Source: Bryoerythrophyllum caledonicum
Lineage: Eukaryota > Streptophyta > Bryopsida > Pottiales > Pottiaceae
Assembly (NCBI GenBank): GCA_963971425.1
Contig: OZ020525.1
Coordinates: 14,948,187-15,012,186, forward strand
Length of the DNA stretch: 64,000 nucleotides
Direction of reading: 5' to 3'
The notes under the pieces were generated by a model. That model saw only the letters and a program-made list of their open reading frames with translations. It did not search any database and was not told the DNA's origin. Of the stretch, positions 33,170 through 46,000 are shown one piece after another. The first letter of the stretch is position 1. The number at the start of each line of letters is the position of its first letter. Made by a program: the position numbers and the translations under genes.

Positions 33170-33837
33170 TGACTGTGACAGAATCTTCGTGGATAAAATT
33201 AGTATGTTGGGTATATTTGGGGTTGACGGGCTTGCAAAGGGAGGTTGACATGCCCAACATCTTTTGGAACACCCCACCTAGCTAATGTTAGATCTGAGGG
33301 TTTGATTTGCATGTGAGTGACCCAACCCCGTCAAAAATGATAGGTCGGGTATAGCATGGAACCGGGCTCTAAGGGTGAATCCCCATGTAATACCCAACCC
33401 GAATTATCACTGTAGCTTCCCTACTTGCAGAATGTAGGGAAGAAAATGTAGGGTCACTTCCATGCATCACACTTGTCAACTATTATAATCAACCCAAGGT
33501 TTTAGGTGCTTCCAAGTTGTAGCCCAATTACCTTTATTAAGAGAATCTGACAGGTCCTACCTTGAAGTCCCCCAAGCGTCATTGCTCTGATTAGTATGTT
33601 GGGAGGAATGGAGAAGTTGACGGGCTTGAAAAGCGGCTCCATCATCCCTGAGATAATTAGCTAAACCCGACCTTCCTTTTTTGGGTAGGGTGAGAAGCTA
33701 GCTACATGGAAGTGACCCGATCCCGTCAGAGATGACGGGTCGGGCTTTACATGGAACCAAGCTCTAAGGGTGCAAGTGGGGCAAAAGAAAGCACAATGAA
33801 AGGTAGCATGGGCCTTCATATACATGTAACACAACGA
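33170..33837. repeat. Direct duplication of about 185 bp
   Basis: 33187-33372 and 33590-33775 share ATTAGTATGTTGGG, TTGACGGGCTTG, GTCAAAAATGATAGGTCGGG-like and ATGGAACC..GCTCTAAGGG blocks in the same order. They probably are two copies of one undefined MITE. Confidence 0.55.
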
Positions 33838-34626
33838 CACTACACCAAATATTGCATTTAGTGTACTAACACAAATAGTGTACTTATCCTAGAACACTAA
33901 TTGCAAAGAAGCTGACAAATAGTGTTAGCTGTCCATGCCATTCATAATACTCCCAATCAACTTTCTTGTGCCAATAAAAATAAAATGAACTAAAAAGATA
34001 CCCCCAATCAACCACCTACCAGCCGCCATGCCATAAGAGAGTATTTTTTTAAAAAAAAGATACCCCTAATCAATTATTTTTTAAAAAGGTAACATTTGAA
34101 AAAGTAATATTTTGAAAAAGTCACTTTTTGAAACAATATTTTTTCCAAAATTCGTCTTTTTTCAAATGGTTACTTTTTAAAGATGACCTTTTCCCCAAAA
34201 GGTAACTTTTTCAAATGTATACTTTTTCAACATGTTAATTAATCAGCAAGTAACTTTTTCAAAAGGTTATTGAATCAAAAGGTTTTTTTTCAAAAGGTTA
34301 CTTTTCCTACATGTAACTTTTTCAAATGGATTATTGTTTCAAAAAGTGACTTTTTCAAATGGTTATCTTTCAAAACATCACTTTTTCGGAAGGTTATTTT
34401 TTCCAAATATTACTTTTTCAAAGGTTACTTTTTCAAAATGTTTACTTTTCCAAATGTTAACTTAAAGGTTACGTTTTCTAAATGTTATTCTTTTAAATGT
34501 TTATTTTTGCAAATTTTTCCATCTTTATAGTTTTCTTTTTTCAAAACTTTCCTTTTTCAAATGATTGCTTTTGCAAATAATTTTAATAAAAAATCTCATT
34601 CCTTTCTAACCTCAGTCTCTTTCTTG

Positions 34627-34687
<61 letters not shown>

Positions 34688-35103
34688 TTGCAAATTCACT
34701 TTCTTCCATACCTATGTTCTCTTTTTTCCAATTTTTTATCTCCTAACTGTTGTTTTCTCTCAATTGTTGGTGTTTCTAAATTGTTCTGTTTTCAAAGTTG
34801 TTGATTTTTCTATGTTGTTCTTTTCTCCAAATTGTTGTTTTTTCCAATTTTTTCTCTACAAGTTTTTTTTTCCTCTTCTTCACTTTTGATACTCCAAATG
34901 TACAATAATTCTCTAATACTTTTGATACACAAAATGATCACAAGTAGAATTTTTTTAATTCCAATCTTTACTCGAATTCCCAAATAGTGTAGTAGTTGGC
35001 ATTTAATGTAGTATTTTACCACTACACTAATTGCATAGTTTGCAATTAGTGTATATGTTTGCATTTAGTGTTAAGTACACTAAATGCAATATTTAGTGTA
35101 GTG
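33838..35103. mobile_element. Family C inverted-repeat element, 1266 bp
   Basis: Left CACTACACCAAATATTGC and right GCAATATTTAGTGTAGTG are inverted, with further inverted blocks (CATTTAGTGTAC / GTACACTAAATG and ACACTAATTGCAAA / TTTGCAATTAGTGT). Nine flanking bases on each side agree at seven positions (AACACAACG / AAGACAACA) if the tip is taken as ACACTAC, hinting at a 9-bp duplication. The interior has a CTTTTTCAAA-rich tract (34080-34560) also seen in 58150-59110. Confidence 0.72.
34629..34684 (+). repeat. (AT)n microsatellite
   Basis: About 28 uninterrupted AT units inside the family C element. Confidence 0.95.
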
Positions 35104-35378
35104 TAAGACAACACAAAACATCACTTTCAATGTAATACAAATGGGGTTGTTTTTTACACTTGTATACTAGAGATTTCCTGAAAGTGCTTTCCGAAGAGGA
35201 AAGCCAATATGACAATGGCACCTAACAAAACGATTTTTTTTACACACAAGAATAGACTTCCAAAAATCTCATATTCTTTTTTTCTGCACCAGTGAGATGC
35301 ATGGCAATCAATGCTCTTAGGCCCTACCCCATGCAAGCTAAAGCTCTCCCATAGTACCCGAAGCACCCAAGAAGTTGA

Positions 35379-35601
35379 CTACACTGATTTTGATGTTTAG
35401 TGTCATGGGTAGTAAATGACTTGTAAATGCTGTAAGTTTTTACTTTTGATATAAATTTTTACTAAGAGCACATTAGTCTGTACTACTCAAAGAGGGGGAT
35501 CATAGTGGACATGGTCGGTAAAAATATTCATTAAGACTGAAAACTTATAGCATTTACAAGTCATTTATTGACCATGACACTAAACATCAAAATTAGTGTA
35601 G
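35379..35601. mobile_element. MITE family D, copy 2
   Basis: CTACACTGATTTTGATGTTT and AAACATCAAAATTAGTGTAG are inverted; the inner part repeats that of 25241-25465 (GACTTGTAAATGCTGTAAG). It is 223 bp. Confidence 0.82.
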
Positions 35602-37142
35602 TGGTTCCCCCACACCTTTCCTAAGCCAAGTCACCATGTGCATGTGGCCCCAATTACTAACATAAGACCCTAAGATTTGGGGTGACATACGGGGCCAACC
35701 TCTTTTACTTTCACAAAAACTCTATTGTGTACAAGTATTTGCGTTCCTTCACCAAAAAGAAGTTGAATTTATGGCAACCCACCCTATTACCACCCACTAT
35801 AAGCAATGCCACTTCATCTTTGTTTGATTCACAACCTAATTTAAGTTCCTTGGATCCCTACGCTTCCAACAAATGCGGCGAGAAGTCCACCAGAGTCTGA
35901 AGGGCAAACTATAGTGATATTTATAGTGAAAATTGCAATTATTTGTACCCATTGTGTAAATGATGTAGCGACTAGGCGTGATGAAATGTACCCACTCATA
36001 GCATCTCCCAGGTCTCCCACGTGTCGCCCTTAATGGGTGAATTTGGAAGTGTGAAAGAGTGGACGGGTGGAAGTGGCGCAAAATGAGGTGGAGATGGGGC
36101 AAAAATGGGACCATCTGTAGAGTGGCACTAATTGGAATGGCGGTGAGGGGCTGGGTTACCTTGGGGTGTGTTGCAAACAACCCCATTTGTTCTAGTGCTA
36201 CTCCCGGTTTAACAAAACGTCGCCACACCCAGGCTGTGTAAAAAGGCATCGAACAACCACTGTCAATTAGGAAGAACGAGATTATTTTCCATAATCAAGG
36301 AGCGCTTCGAAGTTATGATAATAATGGTTCGTTCAGGACTTTCAGCTGATCGTTGCTGTTATGAAAATAACCTGCCACATTGCTCCACCAGGGTACGGTA
36401 ATCCTGAATGACCAGGTCTTGCTCTACCTCATAATATACCTGTGAGGTGTATCTCACCGTCAGAATTACAGCGTTGTAACCTGTCTAGGCTCCGGCTTGT
36501 GCAACTTGTTCAGAGGAAAGGAACAAAAAGCGGGCACTAGAAGCTCTAAAGTCTAGTGATGCAACTGGGCCTGAATCTAGGTGTGACTCATGAGAGGAAT
36601 CAATTCGAAGTCAAAAATCAACTGAGAAACGTCCGAGTCAGGAACTCTCCCTGCTGATCACAGCATCCAAATAAAACTCAGTATGATTCATGCAATGAGA
36701 TGGGATCGGAGCCGATCTCGTTCCATGAAGCGGCGCAGCTTGCAACGTAGGTTTTCGCGACGGTGAAGTATGGGGCAAGGCCGAAATTCAGGTTGCGTTG
36801 TTGACGGTCCGTGGTGCCACTTGCGACGTAGGTTTTCGCGATGGTGAGAGCTCGTCGCTGCTGCCCACTGCCAGCGCCGCGCGAGCACCCACTCGCCATT
36901 GGCTTCGACGAGTCTGTGACTCTGTGGTCAACCTGTAGCCCCATGCACGGCACATGCATTCATTTCATTAGAAAGTATTAGGAATATCACTACCCTAAAA
37001 GTGGTATCTTACTATGGGCTATCCTTTTTTACTCATGATGGTTCCCTTTGCCAACTAACAAGATATTGTTCAATAGAACAGTAAATTTTGATAAAAATAC
37101 TCATCCATATTTCAGTAAATCTGGACTATGCAAAGTTCAGAA
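35602..37142. other. Spacer without recognised gene; one short direct repeat
   Basis: GACGTAGGTTTTCGCGATGG (36825) recurs 80 bp away as ACGTAGGTTTTCGCGACGG. The 36.3-36.95 kb part is less AT-rich than its surroundings but shows no domain. Confidence 0.3.
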
Positions 37143-37365
37143 TTAACCCCTAAAGGACCAGAGTCTCCTTTGGGGGGATTCCTTGATTTTTGGGCAGGTT
37201 CCTAAAATTCGAAAAAAATTTAATTTTCTCTAAAATTTTTAAGCTAGATTGCCTTTGATAAGAGCTTCGTGGACATATTTTTATTTTATTTTTTGGATTT
37301 GTGGTTTGAAAGTTAGTACCACTTATAGTTTTTGAGGGAAATTGTCAAGGAACTTTAGGGGTTAA
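37143..37365. mobile_element. Short TTAA piggyBac-like element, 223 bp
   Basis: TTAACCCCTAAAGGACCAGA at the left and GGAACTTTAGGGGTTAA at the right, both TTAA intact. It is an internally deleted derivative; its right half matches 40013-40946 (AAGAGCTTCGTGGA). Confidence 0.85.
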
Positions 37366-37574
37366 AGGTTTTTGTTGAGGGTATAAGCACACTACACTAT
37401 CCTACTTTTGATGTCACAGTGTCCCATATTTGGAACAAATTTATTTTAAAGGTACATATATGAGGAGGATTACATTATTGAATTTAGTGAAACGGTTGAC
37501 ATTACTAATGGATCCTTGGGTCCAAGGGAAATTTGCCATTTGTAATCAATATTTAGTTTTATTCACTAAATTCA

Positions 37575-37798
37575 TTAACCCCTAAGGGCCCAAGAGTCCC
37601 TTTGGAGGACTCCTGAAGGTTTGGACAAGTTCCTATGGTGTCAATTTATAACATTCTTTTTTTAAATTTCTAGTGTAGATGGACATTGCTAAAAGCTTCA
37701 TGTGAGTCCAATTTTGATTACCCCATTACTCATTGCACTAGAACGAGCAGTTTTGAAGTGTTTTTGGTGTGAAAATGCCTTGGGCCTGTAGGGGTTAA
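37575..37798. mobile_element. Short TTAA piggyBac-like element, 224 bp
   Basis: TTAACCCCTAAGGGCCCAAG at the left and GGGCCTGTAGGGGTTAA at the right. It is the same size class as 37143-37365 and 51005-51229, but its interior follows the 28560-29510 type. Confidence 0.85.
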
Positions 37799-38962
37799 AA
37801 ACGGGGAACCCAATGAAATTTGATCTATTTTCTTTATACCTTTGTTGGTTGGTAGTGGAAGCTAACAAGATTCAACATGTAGGTCTAATTTTTGTTTAAT
37901 TAGTTCGTCTTTGAAATAACTCTAAACTCAAAATTAGACATTTTTAGTGTGACAATGTACCTCCTCTCAAGTTTAGCGTTCCTTAAAAAAACCTTGTAAA
38001 AGGGATTAAATAACAAAAAAATTAAGCCCACATGTAGAATCAAGTTAACTTCTACCTTCTATCAACCAAAATGTTAAAAACTTCCACCTCCAATCAAGCA
38101 AATTTAGTTAAGTATGGAAATGATCGAAGTTGTGTAGATTTAAACCAATTGTTTTTAGTGTACCCTACATTGTGGTCACTTTCTTACATAATAATTAATT
38201 CACAATGGAGAATGTCCAATTTTTTTGGAAAATCCAAGAGTCTGTCTCGGTGATACTTATGTAATGCCTAGGTGATATCCATGTACTTCTGTAATAGCTA
38301 CATGATACCCATTGTGTATAAACCACTGTGATTTGGAGGGGAAATTTTGGCAGAGAAGTGCCGAAAGTGACCAATGTGTACCGCCGTACTAATACATATG
38401 GGGTTAATTTTGACATTCTAAATTTGACACTTTTTCTAGTGATGTGCGGGGAAACAACACTTGATGAAAACTTGTGTATAGTGTAAAAGTGTTGAATTTA
38501 GAGTGTTGGAAAAACAACCCCATTTGTAATACATGGTTCCCTAAATATAGTGTGGACCATAGTAGTTCAAGATTCTACACTAATTGGAGATTTACACCCA
38601 TTTGTTGGCTAACACACACTTGCTTGAAAACAAATGCCTTTTCAAAACTTGAAATGCTTGTGCTTGATATAAATTAGTGTAGGTGATCCACATCAATAAT
38701 GAATCCACAGTATATTCAGTGAATGGTGTAGTGTTTCTTAACCAACAATCTTTGACCTTTTCTTTTGATTTATTTTATCATGTGAATTGAATGTTAATAA
38801 AGTAGTGATTGGAGTTGTATATTTGACTGGCTTTTGGTTATTTGCTTAGGGCACTCAATAACCAGGGGGTGTTTTGAGAACAATTTCACTGGTCAGCTTT
38901 TTTTATCTTAGCATTTTGAAAACATAGAAATACTGCTGTCAAAACAAGTTCGCTATTGCAAA
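37799..38962. other. AT-rich spacer with minisatellite repeat copy 3
   Basis: 38190-38340 is the third copy of the GGTGATACCCAT repeat (for example GCCTAGGTGATATCCATGTA). 38621-38705 shares sequence with 22.56-22.85 kb. No gene was recognised. Confidence 0.45.
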
Positions 38963-39001
38963 ATAAACATGTTACAGAAGTGGATTCTGTAACATGTTTA
39001 T
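38963..39001. repeat. Perfect short hairpin
   Basis: ATAAACATGTTACAGAA pairs exactly with TTCTGTAACATGTTTAT around a 5-base centre (GTGGA). Confidence 0.8.
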
Positions 39002-39022
39002 GTTGGATTTTGCAAGCAAGTT

Positions 39023-39352
39023 TTAACCCTTTAGTGCCAAGAGACCTTGGCAAGGTTGTTTTCTTTGTGCCTTTTCTCTTGTAACTCTTTCTACAATAGT
39101 CTAATGTCTTGCGTACTCTAAATACATTTTGGGCTTTTCATTAGCTTCCCAACAGATCATTCCAATCTCAAATACATGGAGGCATCAACAACCTATAGAG
39201 ATTCCAATGAAGTGGAGTCGTAGATTTGTTTTGTGCTGAAATGTACCCACTATGTAGATGGTGTTTTTCCAAATCTACTATACTCGTAGGTTGTCTTTGA
39301 CTCTCGTGGTCCAATTGATGTTTTTGTTTCCACATAGGAGCTAAAGGGTTAA
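39023..39352. mobile_element. TTAA piggyBac-like element (CCCTTTAG subfamily), 330 bp
   Basis: TTAACCCTTTAGTGCCAAG at the left and AGGAGCTAAAGGGTTAA at the right. Interior words (TGTACCCACTATGTAGATGG) are related to 41120-41260. Confidence 0.75.
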
Positions 39353-39440
39353 ATATTGTCATAAACTCTTGTATGTCAATGTTACACACATAAACACGAA
39401 GGTGAAATATATGACTAGTTTTGTTTTGTGCCAAATATCA

Positions 39441-39527
<87 letters not shown>

Positions 39528-39541
39528 CATCATTATTATTA
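39441..39541 (+). repeat. (ATT)n microsatellite, about 33 units
   Basis: Nearly perfect ATT repeat with single changes near each end. Confidence 0.95.
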
Positions 39542-40012
39542 AATGTGACTGTAGCTCCACTTGGGCAGTCAGAGTGAAAAAGGCAAAAGCAGGACTGGAT
39601 AACACATATGATCCCAGAAGAAAAGGGAAAAAGGGAGGAAGATAAAAATATAACCCAAAAGGAGATGCTCTTTTCCATGCTGACAAGGCGGCCTAGGGTT
39701 GGCTCATCTGAGGTTTGGCAGAGCCTCAATCCTGCACCAATTTCATAAAATCTTCTTGTCATGTGACTAGGAATCTAGTCAGCGTCTGAGCACAAACTCA
39801 ATGATTTTTATCCATTCATGGCCTTATTCTTTTCTCTTTGAAGAATTTATTTTGAATTTACAAATGCAGTGTTCTTTTGTTTCATTTTATTTTTATCTTA
39901 TTTAAACATATAAAAATGTATTGAACTGATTTTGAAAACGGAAAATTTGCCCAAGATGTTCAAGTTGAACATCTTGTATTAGCTCCTGAGGGCCTTTTAG
40001 ACTTATGTTGGA
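39542..40012. other. Spacer, nothing recognised
   Basis: No gene, repeat end or RNA gene was seen. Confidence 0.3.
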
Positions 40013-40946
40013 TTAACCCCTAAGGGACCAAACATCCCCCCAGGGTCATTTTGGATTTTGGGCATGTACCTACAATTTGGAAAAAAATCCCTTTCAATTG
40101 ATTTTTTTTTTCAAGATAGGATCTGATAAGAGCTTCGTGGAGATATTTTTTTAATTTTTTTTTGGATTTGTGGTTTGAAAGTTAGTACCACTTAAAGCCA
40201 GAAGTGGGGACTCCGGGCACCTCCAAATTTTTTGACAAACGTTTCTATCGACATTGAGATTTTTCACACACATAAAGAATATTTCCTTCTTTGGAAATTT
40301 TCAAAAAAATTTATTGTCTTTAGTGTAAAAAGCCATTTTATTCCAAGTCAAACATTTTCACACATTTTCGGGCAACGGGGAAAAAAAAATCATCTTTTCT
40401 ACATAAAACGTAGAGATCTTCATATTTTTCACTTTTTATGTTTTCAACAACAATATGTGGTGAAAACCTTCCTATTGACCATTTGGATTATCATTCGAAT
40501 ACATACGTAGTTCACAAAAAAATAAAACGTGAAATGGCAATTTTTGAACCTCCACTCCTTGCACACTTGTTTTTAATATGCTACACCCCTTTTTTACCTC
40601 TAAAAATTGGTGTGTTGGGAAATAACATCATGCTTAAGACAACGGTAAAAGATTTAGACCTTGTACAATGCAAAAATTTGATACAAAGTGAAGTCAAAGT
40701 CTGCTGATCAACTCAACGCAGGGAAGAAAATGAACCATTGTTTTGACTTCAAACACTAAAATCTATCAATCTGTGCAGTGGATTACAACCAAAATTTTAC
40801 GGCATATTCATAATGAAGTCTATTTAAAGATCTTACGGTTGAAAATCCGAAATTCACTTTAAAATGTGATTTTCATGTCTCTTTTTGGCAGTGACAGTTT
40901 TGGACTGGTTTTAGAGCGAAAGTGGTCGTGGTCCTTCAGGGGTTAA
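40013..40946. mobile_element. TTAA piggyBac-like element, 934 bp
   Basis: TTAACCCCTAAGGGACCAAA at the left and GTGGTCCTTCAGGGGTTAA at the right. It is collinear with 57133-58065 from end to end and nearly the same length, so these two are the youngest-looking pair. Confidence 0.88.
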
Positions 40947-41119
40947 AGCTACTCATTGGACTTCCAAATCTTCCTCCATCTTTTCACCTTACAACATTCA
41001 AAAGTTCATCAAATTAATTTTTTTTAATCATACACTTAAATTTGGTGTTGCTAGAATACATTCTTTGCTAAATTATGAAGAAAGTATGAAAAACTTTGAA
41101 GAAATTAATTTGCACTGAC

Positions 41120-41260
41120 TTGAGCCTTTCAGGACAAGGTCATAGCGACCATGGACATAATGTACCCGTTGCCTTGATGATGGTGAGCATCAACCTACCA
41201 CTCTCGTAGATACTATGACCCTCGTAGATTCTTGCACCAACCTCATCCTGAAAGGGTTAA
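41120..41260. mobile_element. Short TTAA element (CCTTTCAGGA subfamily), 141 bp
   Basis: TTGAGCCTTTCAGGACAAGG at the left and TCATCCTGAAAGGGTTAA at the right. The left TTAA has changed to TTGA. Confidence 0.65.
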
Positions 41261-43000
41261 GATCAAAGAGGTTTCAAAAGCACGAGATTATCAATTGGTA
41301 GAACCTCAAAACTTCCAGAATTTGACAGGCATGTGTATCTCATTTGGAGTAAGTTACATTCCACCAAATTGCAATAAAACTTTGCCAGTATTTCACATGT
41401 AATCATTCCATTTGGCATATGATATTCGACAAGGATATCTCTTATGAATTTGACATTAAATAGTTTGTTATATTTGAGGCAACAGATTAGAAATGTTTGG
41501 AAATGTTTGAATGAAGTGCACCCACCTGAAATGCTTGGAATGAAACTCTACCTTATAATTCTGGGCCTTGAAACTCCATGCATTGCCATGTTGTTAAAAA
41601 GCAACCTCCAGGGTCATGAAGATGAGGATGTAAACACAAAATGAGAGAAGAACATAGAGCACCCGCACCGCTCCACTCAATGTAGGCCACGGCAAGGAAC
41701 ACAGTGCTAAGCAAAATGTGGGACCGGTCAAGTTGTTTGCCTCTCGCATCTGCACGGCACGGCACAACCACTCGTAAAAAAAATCGTCGCATCACATGTC
41801 TAGTTCCAAGCACCCGCAACCTTCATTGAAATGCGGATGCCTCTCTCGTGTTGTTTCAATCAACCCCTAGTCATGATTGCTTCTTGCCATGGCACCAATT
41901 CCACACGAGGCCACTGTGGAAAAGCTTATTTTTGTTGTTCTGACATCGTTTGACTTGAAAACAAAATTCCTCCGAGGGGAGGTTGGCATGAAGAAAGCTT
42001 GTCGGTGTGCATGTTGGTGTGCCCACTCCCATGAGCTATGTGGTTGCTCTTAATTCAACAACAATGGAAGAGAATGGACATAGTCATCGCTCTCCTCGTT
42101 CTCCAGCCTTGTTCTCCTGCCCATTTGCATAGCCCCAATCAAACCCTATACCTTACATTCACCAATAAATCTTAAATCCTTAGTCTTTAATCCATGAATC
42201 CTAAACCCTAAAACCTAGTTGTTTGAGGACGGAGAGTGGTATGACCTCCATCCATCCCCTTGGAGGACAACAAGGAGGTCATTCCTCCCTTGCTGAGGAC
42301 TAACTCCCTTGTCAAGTTGAAGTCATTTATACTAGTAAAAATCACATTGTAAAGTACCCTAGAAAAGTGGGGTTCTTTGGTATTCTTTGTTGCAAATCTT
42401 CTCAAACAAATGCAATGACAAGTATAATAGAACCCCAATTTTCTTGGGTGATTCAAGAAGATGTTTATGCTTGTATTAATTCAGGAGAAGAACAATGTTC
42501 ATGTGAAGGTTTTAATATTTCCACTAGCTTGGTGAAAGTTTGTTTTCCCTTTGTATCATCATGCATATTATGGACTAGTATTAAACCTTCATATGCAATT
42601 TCATGTGGGTACCAAAGTTTGGAAGTTGGTGTTCAATGATTAGTCCATATCAGTAAAGTATGCATACTTCAAAGTTGCCATCCAAGGCAATACTATATAG
42701 CATTATGAGAATATTTGTTGTTGCAATAGTAGGCAATTTTACTGCATGATTTTACTACCAATAAATTTTTATTAGTACTAATTTTTGCATATGCATTTCA
42801 TGCATTCTTTGATGTATTGGAATCTTCATATTCCTACTTAAAGTAATGATAGTAAACTCATTGTTTGGTAATAATAGAAACTAAACACAACACTTGATTT
42901 TTTATTTTGGGTGTGTTTACCTTATGTTTGAGATAAAAGTTGTCTCCATGAATTTGTTCATTTCATTATGCCTAATTGTTTACTTACATTGACCTGCAAA
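41261..43000. other. Spacer with no recognised gene
   Basis: A GC-richer patch at 41640-42130 contains AGCACCCGCAC and AGCACCCGCAA 150 bp apart in direct orientation. The open frame 42367-42639 (90 residues, Cys-rich start) has no recognised family. Confidence 0.3.
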
Positions 43001-46000
43001 GATAGAACAATAAAAAGTCGGTGCATCTCCAAAGAATGCAAAGTTCTTGACTTGAATAAATAACCAACATCATTAGTTTTTTAAAATTATACTGAATCTT
43101 TTTATAAAGAGAATCATCTCTCTTTATGCATAGAATCTATTAAAAATAAATCAACAAGTTTTTTTAAATATTGTAAATTTTGAAGGTGAATACTTAATTG
43201 CCTATAAGAAGCAATTTTGCAAATAATATTTTGGGGGCACATTACCAATGGTATGCCACATGTTGACAAGAGAAATTCAAAACCTTGAAGACCAAAAAAT
43301 CTAGAAAAAAATATTACCTTTTTAATATAAATGATTACTTGCAAGTTTGTTGATCACATCTTTAGAAGCATGCACCGAATGAGATTTTTTTGACAGTTTC
43401 AAAAATCAAAATGAAATAACAAAAAACTGCAATAATCTTATTTCAAATGAGGAGGAGTGATTGAATTAAAAAATCTGTTTCGTATTATGAAATTATTCTT
43501 AGATCAAAAAACATTTCTTTCACAATTTTGTATCAAAATTAAAAATAAAATGAGATTATCACAATTTAGAGCAATTTTTTTTTACATTGACACATTAAGA
43601 TTTTTCCATCTACTAGACTAAATGAGTCCAAGTTTGATCCATATGATCTTTACTAAGTTTACCATTGTATGGTGCAATTCAAATTTCCATATTTTACTTT
43701 CATTAAATCATACAAAGTCTCTTTTTTCTGTAATAAAAAACCCCATTGTCCATAGGGTCATACCATGAAAGCAAATGCATATGAAGAATATAATGTTATA
43801 TTAAGCAAGAATAAAGCATCTTGCCCTTGACCTTGTATTGCCAACATGTATCAAATTACAATATTCTAAAACAATTAGGGATGACATATTTGAAACCCAA
43901 AAATAATTCTAAATTGTATGTCATAAAAGCTCTTTCCATATATTTATTTTTTTGAAAAGATACAACATGTAGATTTTATAACCTTCTTCTTATGTTCATT
44001 AATTTATCAAAATTTCCTAAGATTCTAACACAAACGTGTTCTTCAAAAGAATGATACAGTTCAAAACCAATTTTTTCACATGAATTGCTTTACTTGAATG
44101 TCATGTTTCAATGCATAGCTAAAACAAGTCATATGAAATTTTAATAAATAAGAATACATAATCAAAAAGGAATTTTGTGTTTTTTTTTTTGAATTGGTAA
44201 ATATATGTGATAGCAACCTAATTTACATGTCAAAAATTTATTTGTGATATTACAATAATTCATCAAAACACCAAGTTAATTTCTTATAAAAAAAAAATTT
44301 ATCCTCCTCATGCTAAATAATTAAATTAAGTTATAAATATCCAAATCAAAAGTATAGAAGGAAAAAATGCAATAAATATGCATAGCATTTTATATAAACA
44401 CTCCAAATATTAAAGATAACTAATATAACTTTGATCTTGAGTTTGGAGATTACAAACATCATCGATGATTAATAAGAATTCTACTTGAAAAATTCTACCT
44501 TCAAATTCAATTTTGTTTGCTTTGTTTCAAATTATGATTCACTACAATTTATAGGAACTTATTCAAATTAGACAAGTTCTATTTTATTAACCTCTAGAAT
44601 TTCTCAATTATTTTCATCAAAAGCTTTCGACATATTTATTTTAGTACATGGAGGCAAAAAATAAAAATAAAAAATATATTATATATATATATAAATGTTT
44701 TTAATAAAGGGATTTTAATCTGCATGAATTAGATTAGCAAAATAACTATCGTGAAAGCTAACTATTTTGATTAGAATGGTATTCCTAGTGTTTGAAGCTA
44801 ATAGAAGTGGATTTTTCTCCTCTTTCTAGCAATTAAAATTAATTATTTTGGTGTCACTTTTTTTCTCTAGATTGCATTTAAATTTGTTACTCTTGTGGTA
44901 AAAAATAATGTTGGTTTTTATATATTGGTTTAAGAAGGTGTGTTAATAAGACTTGATTTTATTTTTAAATAAATGTATATTGATTAATAGGATGAAAAAA
45001 GAAACAATACTTCAAAAGGTAAAATTTTGCATTACAAATCGTTTTTTTGGACAATTAATTTTTTTTGATGATAACAACTTGTTTATAAATTGATGCGTGT
45101 ACTAGAAGAAAGTAGTGAATTTCTAAAGCTATTGAGCTTGGATTCAAAACCACTTAATAGATAACACAATAGCTTTTTTTGAAACTAGTGGAAATAGAAT
45201 CATATTTTTGTGAAGCTATCATTGTTCGACATCTTTTCAGATACTTATGATATTCAAAAATTTAATTAGAATATTAAGAAGTTGCTTTGAAACGCTAATA
45301 ACTTACTTCTCAACCTTGTACCTTAAGATGAAAATTTGTAAAATTCATACCTTTGGTAATTATTATAATAATATCAATCTAATGAATTCTTGCAGAGACT
45401 TTTCTACACTTGAAATTGCAAAATAGAATAAATATAGAATGAAACATGTGTCAATACAAAGCATAAGATATATTAAATATCATAGAAAAAAAAATTATAC
45501 TGAAAGAATGAAATAAATTCAAAAATAAGAGATTTACTAAAAATATTTTTTAGTTGTATCAGAAAAATATTTAAAAGGCCTTGAATTTTTTGAAAATTTA
45601 TAAGAATCCTATTATTGTTGGTTCAAATCTATAATTAGTTTATTAAAGTATGGTGTCTTGTAGAATCTAGTTATAATCAAATTTTCATATATTACAGAAA
45701 GAAAAAGTAGTAATTTTAGTTTCTTATTAGATTTGTGTAAAATAAGTTGTGAATTTGGGTACACATGAGTTGGTTTTTAAAAGCTTTTAAAAATTAATTT
45801 CAAAATCTATTGAATAGAAAATGATTATTCATATTATGTTTCATAGAGTTGTAAAGAATGAATGTGTAGTTGATTTTTATAGAAATCTAAATGTGTTATA
45901 GTTAATAAGAGAGATTTCTTAAAACATTGGTGAAGTGCACATTCATTTTTAAAACTATTAGAAATCATCCTCAAACAGCATGCAGAGTGTTTTTTGGTAA

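Noticed and set aside
39415-39762. Poly-Asn and poly-Ile open frames
   Set aside because: Products of the (ATT)n microsatellite.
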